The notes under the pieces: model-generated
What the model was told of the DNA's origin: nothing
The model's input: only the letters and a program-made list of their open reading frames with translations
Databases searched by the model: none
DNA from: an uncultured Rhizobiaceae group bacterium
Lineage (GTDB): Bacteria > Pseudomonadota > Alphaproteobacteria > Rhizobiales > Rhizobiaceae
NCBI GenBank assembly: GCA_938009335.1
Contig: CALLHT010000130.1
Coordinates: 1 to 30,218 of the forward strand
DNA: 30,218 bases
Direction: 5' to 3'
Shown: positions 24,326-30,218 of the stretch, piece after piece
Layout: every line of letters starts with the position of its first letter
Numbering within the stretch: position 1 is the stretch's first letter
Position numbers and translations under genes: made by a program

Positions 24326-25290
24326 TTGATATCAATTCCGTATTCTGACGGGCTTTGAACATGGCGATGAAAACGCAGCTTCTCGATATATTCTGAAGGA
24401 TCTTTTGGGGTAACCAGCGCACCAATGGGAACATTGAGCCAATCGTAAAGGCGAGTCAGCAGGAAGCGCAATGCAGCTCCCCTGCACAAAATTGGTAACG
24501 CATTCGCCTCCGCGTCTGACAACGCTCGCACAGCATTATAGCCGCGTAGCAGTTTTGCAGCTTTGGTGACATTGAACGAATTATCCGGCTCAAAGCACCA
24601 GGCATTAAGACAGATAGCGACGTCGTAAACGAGGATATCATTGCAAGCGAAATAGAAGTCTATCAGGCCTGAAAGCTCGCCCTTCAGGAAGAACACGTTG
24701 TCCGGAAATAGATCGGCGTGGATGATGCCCGTTGGTAGATCCGATGGCCAGTGTTCTTGCAAGAAAGCCAGTTCATCGCGGATCATCGCGCTTAAGCCCA
24801 TAGCGACCGTTTCAGTCTGCCGGCCAGACATATTAAACAGCGGTTCCCAATCCTTGAGGCTAAGTGAATTTTCTCTGCTAAGCTCAAAACCCTCGCCAGC
24901 CAGATGCATTTGAGCCAACGCTGTGCCGACCTGTTCACAATGAGACGGATTCGAACGTTTGACAGAATTGCCATCCAAAAAGCTGATTATGGCAGATGGG
25001 CGTTCTGCTAACTCTCCCAATGTCTCTCCATCGCGCATCGGTATGGGTCGCGGACAGATAACACCATTCTCAGCCAAATGATCCTTGAGGCCCAAGAAAA
25101 ATGGGAGGTCAGCTTTTTTCACCCGCTTCTCATAGAGCGTGAGAATATGCAACCCAGCATCTGTTGAAAGAAGGTAGTTTGAATTCTCTACGCCTTCCGC
25201 TATCCCTTTGAGAGAATGCAATTCGCCAATGTCATAGCGTTTTAGATATTCAGCCAGCTCTGCGTCTGGAATTTCTGTATAAACTGCCAT
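24322..25290 (-). CDS. thrB: Homoserine kinase (APH/choline-kinase-like ThrB)
   Basis: This 322-residue cytoplasmic kinase phosphorylates homoserine on the way to threonine. It belongs to the aminoglycoside phosphotransferase-like type, not the GHMP type of E. coli. GVENSNYLL (about 33-41) lies in the nucleotide-binding lobe, GIIHADLFPDNVFF carries the catalytic Brenner motif, and LIDFYFACND carries the metal-binding Asp. It starts one base after the ispH stop and overlaps rnhA by four bases. The position between ispH and rnhA is characteristic of rhizobial genomes. Confidence 0.93.
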   Translation of the reverse strand: MAVYTEIPDAELAEYLKRYDIGELHSLKGIAEGVENSNYLLSTDAGLHILTLYEKRVKKADLPFFLGLKDHLAENGVICPRPIPMRDGETLGELAERPSAIISFLDGNSVKRSNPSHCEQVGTALAQMHLAGEGFELSRENSLSLKDWEPLFNMSGRQTETVAMGLSAMIRDELAFLQEHWPSDLPTGIIHADLFPDNVFFLKGELSGLIDFYFACNDILVYDVAICLNAWCFEPDNSFNVTKAAKLLRGYNAVRALSDAEANALPILCRGAALRFLLTRLYDWLNVPIGALVTPKDPSEYIEKLRFHRHVQSPSEYGIDIK

Positions 25291-25291
25291 A

Positions 25292-26278
25292 TCAGCCGTT
25301 CACAAATGCCATGTCATCGGTTGTGAGTTCGGTATCGCGAAGATCACGTGCAACCAGAAATTCTTCATCTTCTTTTACCGTCTCAACCAGATCAAGCGTC
25401 AGGTCAAAACGCTCCCGGAACGCTTCAATGATCTGATTGACCAAAATCTCAGGTGCAGATGCTCCGGCTGATAGTCCGACGGTTTTTGCGCCTTCCATTT
25501 CGGCCCAAGGAATTTCATCTGCCTTCTGTACAAGGCATGAACGTGCAGCACCAGCACGTGTAGCCACTTCGACCAAGCGTTTTGAATTCGACGAGTTTGG
25601 TGCTCCGACGATCAAAAAATGATCTGCATTGTCCGCCGCTACTTTCACAACTTCCTGACGATTGGTCGTCGCATAACAAATCGATTCAGCAGCTGGCGCT
25701 TGCAAGTTAGGAAACCGTGCCTTCAAAGCTTCAATCACCTCTGCCGTATCATCAACTGAGAGGGTTGTCTGTGTCACAAAACCAAGTGCATTCGCGTCGC
25801 TTGGCTCATAAGCATTCGCCTGTTCTACATCTTCGATCAAAGTTATTTCGTCCGCTTGTACCTGTCCCATTGTGCCAATTACTTCAGGATGGCCTGCATG
25901 TCCAATTAGGAGCACGTGACGCCCCTGTCGAATATGACGGATGGCTTGTTTATGCACCTTAGAGACAAGCGGACAGGTTGCATCCAAATAATGGAGATTC
26001 AGGCTTTCAGCGTTGGCAGGAACGGATTTTGGTACTCCGTGAGCAGAGAAGATGACGGGCTGCTTGGTTTCGGGTATTTCATCAAGCTCTTTAACGAAGA
26101 TTGCGCCCTTCTGTTCAAGCCCTTCTACCACGTAACGATTGTGCACGATTTCATGCCGCACATAGACTGGTGCACCATACTTTTTCAGCGCAAGGACAAC
26201 CATCTGGATTGCCCGGTCTACTCCAGCGCAAAACCCGCGTGGTCCGCATAGTCGAAGCGTAAGGGGTTGCTTATTCAT
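25292..26278 (-). CDS. ispH: 4-hydroxy-3-methylbut-2-enyl diphosphate reductase IspH
   Basis: IspH makes IPP and DMAPP in the last step of the MEP isoprenoid pathway using a 4Fe-4S cluster. From the ATG at 26278 the product is 328 residues; an adjacent ATG one codon earlier is possible, but GGCGGA spacing favours this one. Cluster cysteines are Cys17 (PRGFCAGVDRAI), the one in DATCPLVSKVH, and the one in ESICYATTNRQ. The substrate-binding FSAHGVP and APNSSNSKRL segments are present. The start overlaps the end of surf1 by eight bases. The product also feeds farnesyl chains to the haem O synthase encoded upstream. Confidence 0.96.
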   Translation of the reverse strand: MNKQPLTLRLCGPRGFCAGVDRAIQMVVLALKKYGAPVYVRHEIVHNRYVVEGLEQKGAIFVKELDEIPETKQPVIFSAHGVPKSVPANAESLNLHYLDATCPLVSKVHKQAIRHIRQGRHVLLIGHAGHPEVIGTMGQVQADEITLIEDVEQANAYEPSDANALGFVTQTTLSVDDTAEVIEALKARFPNLQAPAAESICYATTNRQEVVKVAADNADHFLIVGAPNSSNSKRLVEVATRAGAARSCLVQKADEIPWAEMEGAKTVGLSAGASAPEILVNQIIEAFRERFDLTLDLVETVKEDEEFLVARDLRDTELTTDDMAFVNG

Positions 26279-27002
26279 CATTTTCCGCCTGTCTGCGTGA
26301 GAACAAAAAGTAGCCTCCAACGCCAAGCAAGGTCAAGGCAAGTCCGTACCAAGTCACGGCATATTGGAGGTGGCTGTTTGTGAATTTGGTGATGGTGGTG
26401 CCACCCTTTGGCCATCCGCCAGATATCTCGTTTTCCAACTGATCGAGTATAACTGGTAGGTACTTATCCTTCGCCCCACCCATGACCCCTGCCATTTCAC
26501 CTACGTTGCGCCAATAGAATTCACGAGTTTCCGGGCTGTTGGCCAATGATCCCAACGGACGCTCGCTTAGCGGGAAACGCAGCAAGGCTTCCACGCGCTG
26601 TTCTCCCAAAACTTGGCCTTCTGCCCTTTTTTCAGGCTCCTTTAGGGTGAACGGAACAAAACCACGGTTCACAATGACGACTCTGCCGTCGTTTAGGTTC
26701 AACGGAGTATGGACATTCCATCCAGACGCCCCGCCCTTTGCTGTTGTAAAGAAATAGACCTCGCTGTCATGATCAAACGTGCCTGTCACAAAGACCGGCT
26801 GATACTCTTGGGTGTCCCTGTTGAAACCACCCGCTTCCAATTTTGACAGTGCGACCGGCTCGGAGGCAATTCGCTTCTCTACCCGTTCGATCAGCGCCTC
26901 CTTCCACTGCAACCTTTTTACCTGCCAGGCTCCCAAAGCGATCAGCACAGCAAGACCAAGAACCATGCAGAATAAAAGGATAATGTTCGAACGATTAATC
27001 AT
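26271..27002 (-). CDS. surf1: SURF1 cytochrome c oxidase assembly protein
   Basis: SURF1 helps insert haem a into subunit I of aa3-type oxidase. The product from the ATG at 27002 has 243 residues; a GTG three codons earlier is an alternative. Two membrane helices flank a periplasmic domain: NIILLFCMVLGLAVLIALGA near the N-terminus, with the signature GAWQVKRLQWK, and YGLALTLLGVGGYFLF at the C-terminus. GWNVHTPL and VNRGFVP are the conserved middle motifs. The gene overlaps DUF983 by eight bases at its start and ispH by eight at its end. Confidence 0.94.
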   Translation of the reverse strand: MINRSNIILLFCMVLGLAVLIALGAWQVKRLQWKEALIERVEKRIASEPVALSKLEAGGFNRDTQEYQPVFVTGTFDHDSEVYFFTTAKGGASGWNVHTPLNLNDGRVVIVNRGFVPFTLKEPEKRAEGQVLGEQRVEALLRFPLSERPLGSLANSPETREFYWRNVGEMAGVMGGAKDKYLPVILDQLENEISGGWPKGGTTITKFTNSHLQYAVTWYGLALTLLGVGGYFLFSRRQAENDE

Positions 27003-27381
27003 TGTCTGCACCCAATTCGCCTTCCTTCGCCTTTGTTTGAAATTGTAGAGATATCATCACGCCTTTTGCAAAACGTAGCCCCCATAGAGACAATGCAAGT
27101 ATCACAGGAGTCCATATCAAGACTTGCAGCCATATTGGCGGATTAATGCTGGTCTGAAGCGCCAATGCCATTGCAGTCACGATAAACCCGATGATCAGGA
27201 TCACAAAGACCGCAGGTCCATCGCCAGAATCGATGAATGAATAATCCAGCTTACACGCAAGACATTGGTTTGCCGGTTTCAACATACCATCATAGAGCCT
27301 TCCCTGCCCACAACGCGGACAGCACCCTTTGAGACCAACTTCCAGCGACGAAGGCTCCATATATGATTTTTCTTGCGCCAT
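26995..27381 (-). CDS. DUF983 membrane protein of the cox operon
   Basis: From the ATG at 27381 (AGGA ribosome-binding site) the protein has 128 residues. The frame stays open upstream, but that part overlaps the terminator and ctaE. The N-terminal half contains a zinc-ribbon-like pair, Cys21-x2-Cys24 and Cys40-x2-Cys43 (CCPRCGQGRLYDG and QCLACKLDY), followed by two membrane segments at about 56-76 and 83-103. The biochemical role is unknown. Its steady place between ctaE and surf1 in alphaproteobacteria suggests a part in oxidase biogenesis. Confidence 0.88.
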   Translation of the reverse strand: MAQEKSYMEPSSLEVGLKGCCPRCGQGRLYDGMLKPANQCLACKLDYSFIDSGDGPAVFVILIIGFIVTAMALALQTSINPPIWLQVLIWTPVILALSLWGLRFAKGVMISLQFQTKAKEGELGADND

Positions 27382-27400
27382 TAGGGTCCTGTTTCTGGTT

Positions 27401-27431
27401 AAAAAGAAAAAGGCGGCCATCAAGACCGCCT
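27401..27431 (-). terminator. Intrinsic terminator between ctaE and DUF983
   Basis: On the minus strand AGGCGGTC and GGCCGCCT form an eight-pair stem (one G-T pair) with a five-base loop, followed by TTTTTCTTTTT. It ends 20 bases before the DUF983 start. Either the downstream genes depend on read-through or a separate start, or their expression is set lower than that of the oxidase subunits. Confidence 0.85.
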
Positions 27432-27455
27432 CGTTCGAATTCAAATGATTGCGGA

Positions 27456-28340
27456 TTAGTGAACCGCAATCGTAGCGCCGACACTTGCCCAAACATAAAT
27501 GCAACAGAATAGGAAGAGCCATACGACGTCAACGAAGTGCCAGTACCAGGCAGCAGCCTCAAATCCGAAATGTTTTTCAGGTGTGAAATGCCCTGCCAAA
27601 GCTCGGAACAAACAGATCAGCAGGAAGATGGTTCCAACAAGAACGTGGAAGCCATGGAACCCAGTCGCCATGAAGAATGTGGCGCCGTAAATTGATTCTG
27701 AGAACGTGAACGGTGCTTCAGCATATTCATACCCTTGAACGAAACTGAACAAGATGCCGAGCAACACCGTTACCAAAAGCATGCCTTTAAGGGTTTTGCG
27801 ATCGCCTTCAATCAGCGCATGGTGTGCCCATGTCACTGTTGTTCCGGAAAGCAGGAGAATAACAGTGTTGAAGAGTGGCAAGTGCCAAGGATCAAGCACC
27901 TCAATGCCCTGTGGAGGCCAGATACCACCGGTATGCTCCACACGAGCTACCTGCGCTGCTTCTCCCGGGAAAAGACTTGCATCAAAGAACGCCCAGAACC
28001 AAGCCACAAAAAACATGACTTCTGATGCGATGAACAGCAACATGCCGTAGCGAAGATGCAAAGAAACAACGCGGGTGTGATGGCCTTGATGGCTTTCTTT
28101 AACCGTGTCGCTCCACCACGCAAACATTGTGTAGAGCACAATTGCTAAACCAATCAGCAGAAGTGTTGGACCACCGCTCGCGAGGTTCATTCCAGCAACA
28201 ATAAAATCGCTCTCAGCAAGCGAACGCATGTAACCCACTGCGCCAAAAGCCATGACGAGCGCGCCAATGCTTCCGATCAGCGGCCATGGGCTTGGATCGA
28301 TGATGTGATAATCGTGGTTTACGTTATGACCGTCAGCCAT
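27456..28340 (-). CDS. ctaE: Cytochrome c oxidase subunit III
   Basis: This is a 294-residue integral membrane subunit of the aa3-type terminal oxidase, with seven hydrophobic segments. It opens with the conserved HDYHIIDPSPWP segment. LLFIASEVMFFVAWFWAFF carries the conserved buried Glu, and GFHGFHVLVGTIFL and FEAAAWYWHFVDVVWLFLF are hallmark helices. It follows ctaG by 44 bases and is the last gene before an intrinsic terminator. Full length. Confidence 0.97.
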   Translation of the reverse strand: MADGHNVNHDYHIIDPSPWPLIGSIGALVMAFGAVGYMRSLAESDFIVAGMNLASGGPTLLLIGLAIVLYTMFAWWSDTVKESHQGHHTRVVSLHLRYGMLLFIASEVMFFVAWFWAFFDASLFPGEAAQVARVEHTGGIWPPQGIEVLDPWHLPLFNTVILLLSGTTVTWAHHALIEGDRKTLKGMLLVTVLLGILFSFVQGYEYAEAPFTFSESIYGATFFMATGFHGFHVLVGTIFLLICLFRALAGHFTPEKHFGFEAAAWYWHFVDVVWLFLFCCIYVWASVGATIAVH

Positions 28341-28384
28341 TTTGAACTCCCAAATTACAACCGGCTTCCCCCGGATGGTGGTTG

Positions 28385-29008
28385 TTATAAATTCTCGTTT
28401 TCAGTTTCGCCAGCATCAAGTTCGGCTTGTTCAGCAGTCATTTCTTCTGGCGTCGTGTCACTCTCATAGAAAGTATATGAAAGGGTGATTGTGTTGAGGC
28501 TTTTCATCGCCTCTTCTTTGTCCATGTCAGGATCGACATAAAATACCACTGGCATTTCAAGCGTTCCGCCTGGCTCAATATACGTATCAGTGAAACAGAA
28601 ACATTCTACCTTATTAAAGAATACGCCTGTTGCCTGCGGCGTTACATTGAAACTCGCCATTCCCACAATCGGCTCGTCGGACAGATTCTTCGCCACGTAA
28701 TTGATCACCATCGTCTCGCCCAATTTGAGGGAGACTTCCCGCTGTTCCGGCGCAAAGTTCCAATCAAGACTGGATGCGGTATTCGCATCGAAGCGGACGT
28801 TGATCTTGCGATCAATGACATTTACGGTGTCTGAAAGCTCGGCCCTTTGGGTCGTGCCACCATAACCGGTCACCTGGCAGAAAAGCTCATACAGCGGAAC
28901 CGATGCGTAAGCCAAACCGCCCATGCCAAGCACCATGCCAACGCACATTGATACAACGCTTGCGTTGCTCCGCTTTTGCATGGTTGGTGGTGTTGTATTC
29001 TCAGTCAT
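28385..29008 (-). CDS. ctaG: Cytochrome c oxidase assembly protein CtaG (Cox11)
   Basis: CtaG delivers copper to the CuB centre of subunit I. The 207-residue product has one N-terminal membrane anchor (about 18-36), then VPLYELFCQVTGYGG (Cys44) and a periplasmic beta-sandwich with the copper-binding pair Cys136 and Cys138 in KVECFCF. The acidic C-terminal tail (about 185-207) is a little longer than usual. The ATG comes eight bases after the coxF stop, so the genes are coupled. Confidence 0.96.
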   Translation of the reverse strand: MTENTTPPTMQKRSNASVVSMCVGMVLGMGGLAYASVPLYELFCQVTGYGGTTQRAELSDTVNVIDRKINVRFDANTASSLDWNFAPEQREVSLKLGETMVINYVAKNLSDEPIVGMASFNVTPQATGVFFNKVECFCFTDTYIEPGGTLEMPVVFYVDPDMDKEEAMKSLNTITLSYTFYESDTTPEEMTAEQAELDAGETENENL

Positions 29009-29016
29009 CAGGTTTC

Positions 29017-29187
29017 CTATAAAGGACGTTGTAGAATGTTAGCGCCGAGTTTCGCCTGAGTTCCAAAATAAAGGAGCACGACAAAAGCGATCAAAACCAA
29101 AGCAATCATGATGTTTCTAGAACGTTGCGCCTTTTTCTGCGCATCGGTCATGGAAACGGTTTCTTCTGTGAATTTACCCTCAGCCAT
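29017..29187 (-). CDS. coxF: CoxF-like small membrane protein
   Basis: This is a 56-codon gene hidden between ctaB and ctaG. The start ATG shares one base with the ctaB stop (TAATG arrangement). The product has a charged N-terminal part (MAEGKFTEE, DAQKKAQRSR), one membrane segment (about 26-43) and a short tail. Small single-helix CoxF proteins occupy this position in alphaproteobacterial cox operons; their role in oxidase assembly is not well defined. The call rests on position, coupling and topology. Confidence 0.82.
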   Translation of the reverse strand: MAEGKFTEETVSMTDAQKKAQRSRNIMIALVLIAFVVLLYFGTQAKLGANILQRPL

Positions 29188-30116
29188 TAGCCCATCACCC
29201 GCATGATGATCGCTTCAATGCCAAGGGCTGCAAAGATTGCGAAGAGATACAAAATTGAGAAACCGAACAGCTTCTTCTCAAAGCTATATCCGTTTTCCTC
29301 TGAACCCTCTTTCCACACATTGTAGGATAACCATAAGAAACGACCACCCAGTGCAGCAGCGAATGCACCATAAAAAACAGAAGCAAAGCCTAGAACCGTT
29401 GGAAGAATACCAGAGAGCGCAAGCAGAACTGCATAAACAAGAATTTGGTTGCGGGTGGAACGCTCACCGGCAACATTTGGCAGCATCGGCACGGAAGCGT
29501 TTTCGTAGTCTTTCAGGCGGAATAAAGCCAGTGCCCAGAAATGCGGTGGGGTCCACAGAAAGATAATCGCGAAAAGAACAACACTCTCAACAGTCACAGT
29601 TCCGGTCATCGCCGCCCAACCAATCATTGGGGGGAATGCACCAGCTGCACCACCGATAACAATGTTTTGCGGCGTCGAGCGTTTAAGCCACATTGTGTAA
29701 ATAACGGCGTAAAAGAAGATGGTGAATGCGAGCAAGAATGCTGAGAGCCAGTTCACCATCAAGCCCAATGTCATCACGGAGAAGAAGGATAGGATCACAC
29801 CAAAGATTAGCGCCTGATCTGCCGTGACTGCGCCCGCAGGCACTGGGCGTTTTGCAGTTCTATCCATAACCGCATCAATGTCTGCGTCATACCACATGTT
29901 CAAAGAGCCGGATGCGCCTGCCCCGATAGAAATGCAAAGGATTGCAATGAATCCAAGTAGCGGGTTGATATTGGCTGGCGCTAATAACATGCCAACAAAC
30001 GCAGTGAAGATCACGAGATACATGACCCGCGGCTTCATAAGACGGTAATAATCTCCCGGCATTGCTGAAGAGATCAACACATCTTCTGAGTTTGGTTCAA
30101 TTGCTTCTACAGACAT
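29187..30116 (-). CDS. ctaB: Protohaem IX farnesyltransferase (haem O synthase)
   Basis: CtaB adds a farnesyl chain to protohaem to give haem O, the precursor of haem A for the oxidase. From the ATG at 30116 (GGAAAAG just upstream) the product has 309 residues and about eight to nine membrane helices. The UbiA-family motif NMWYDADIDAVMDRT (73-87), with its metal-binding Asp residues, is followed by KRPVPAG, and a second acidic loop reads RLKDYENASVPMLPNVAGE. An upstream in-frame TTG would start inside a hairpin and is rejected. It overlaps coxF by one base. Confidence 0.96.
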   Translation of the reverse strand: MSVEAIEPNSEDVLISSAMPGDYYRLMKPRVMYLVIFTAFVGMLLAPANINPLLGFIAILCISIGAGASGSLNMWYDADIDAVMDRTAKRPVPAGAVTADQALIFGVILSFFSVMTLGLMVNWLSAFLLAFTIFFYAVIYTMWLKRSTPQNIVIGGAAGAFPPMIGWAAMTGTVTVESVVLFAIIFLWTPPHFWALALFRLKDYENASVPMLPNVAGERSTRNQILVYAVLLALSGILPTVLGFASVFYGAFAAALGGRFLWLSYNVWKEGSEENGYSFEKKLFGFSILYLFAIFAALGIEAIIMRVMG

Positions 30117-30135
30117 GATCTTTTCCAAATGAGGA

Positions 30136-30167
30136 TGAACCGCCAAAGACAGGCTTGTGGCGGTTCA
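30136..30167 (-). repeat. Intercistronic stem-loop between ctaD and ctaB
   Basis: TGAACCGCCA (30136-30145) and TGGCGGTTCA (30158-30167) are perfect 10-base complements around a 12-base loop. No T run follows, so it is probably not a full terminator. It may protect the ctaD messenger 3' end or weaken read-through into ctaB. Confidence 0.7.
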
Positions 30168-30177
30168 ATTCGTTTCC

Positions 30178-30218
30178 TTACTTGATCTTCGGCAAGGTTT
30201 CCCACTGGTGGAATGGCG
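30178..30218 (-). CDS. ctaD: Cytochrome c oxidase subunit I, C-terminal end (partial)
   Basis: Only the last 12 codons and the TAA stop lie in the window; the gene continues beyond the right edge. The encoded end PFHQWETLPKIK matches the usual tail of alphaproteobacterial subunit I, and the gene is placed just upstream of ctaB, where ctaD is expected. With so little sequence the call depends largely on context. Confidence 0.75.
   Translation of the reverse strand, partial: PFHQWETLPKIK

Noticed and set aside
27382..27522. Longer N-terminus for the DUF983 protein
   Set aside because: It would overlap the end of ctaE and run through the intrinsic terminator; the ATG at 27381 has a ribosome-binding site and matches the domain start.
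28357..28385. ACAACC/GGTTGT inverted repeat between ctaE and ctaG
   Set aside because: Six-base arms with a 17-base loop and no T run are too weak to call a terminator or regulatory hairpin.
1..30218. CRISPR arrays, rRNA genes, replication origin and complete insertion sequences
   Set aside because: I saw no regularly spaced repeats, rRNA-like sequence, DnaA-box cluster or transposase anywhere in the window.

Overview
The window reads as chromosomal DNA of an alphaproteobacterium, most likely of the order Hyphomicrobiales (Rhizobiales), with moderate G+C. The pointers are a CcrM-type GANTC methyltransferase, the mutY - DUF721/DciA - DsbA-like - smc block, and the cytochrome oxidase assembly run ctaD-ctaB-coxF-ctaG-ctaE-DUF983-surf1 leading into ispH-thrB-rnhA. 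The assignment rests on gene content and order recognised by eye; no database search was run.

Bases 1-3710 are the accessory part. Next to the 3' end of a tRNA-Gln(UUG) gene lies the C-terminal tip of an RHS polymorphic toxin (RHS core, Hint self-processing domain, and an 87-residue terminal domain with GIY-YIG nuclease hallmarks). Twelve bases behind it is a leucine-rich-repeat protein that is probably its immunity partner. The RHS N-terminal shell is missing: RHS-like sequence stops within about 40 bases of the tRNA. The leftmost 450 bases hold no gene I can support.

Bases 3711-13906 hold mostly chromosome-maintenance genes: a MoxR-type AAA+ ATPase without its usual VWA partner, a HAD hydrolase divergent from ccrM, mutY divergent from a DciA-family gene, a Tat-exported DsbA-like thioredoxin, and full-length smc. 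A secreted DUF7507/DUF11-type protein sits between ccrM and mutY and looks like an accessory insertion.

Bases 13910-23881 are a mixed core stretch: an EamA transporter, a phosphoglycolate-phosphatase-like HAD enzyme, a small unrecognised protein, a membrane DUF1499 protein with an acidic insert, an MBL-fold hydrolase, BioY with a strong terminator, a 7-TM PAS-GGDEF-EAL protein with a degenerate GGDEF motif, YqgE, a stand-alone DsbD N-terminal-domain protein and a Prx5-type peroxiredoxin.

Bases 23888-30218, all on the minus strand, read from the last 12 codons of ctaD through haem O synthase, CoxF, the Cox11 copper chaperone and subunit III. A good intrinsic terminator follows, then a tightly overlapping run DUF983-surf1-ispH-thrB-rnhA. 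This couples aa3 oxidase biogenesis to isoprenoid, threonine and RNase H genes. The most interesting element is the truncated RHS-Hint-GIY-YIG toxin with its LRR partner at the tRNA-Gln locus.
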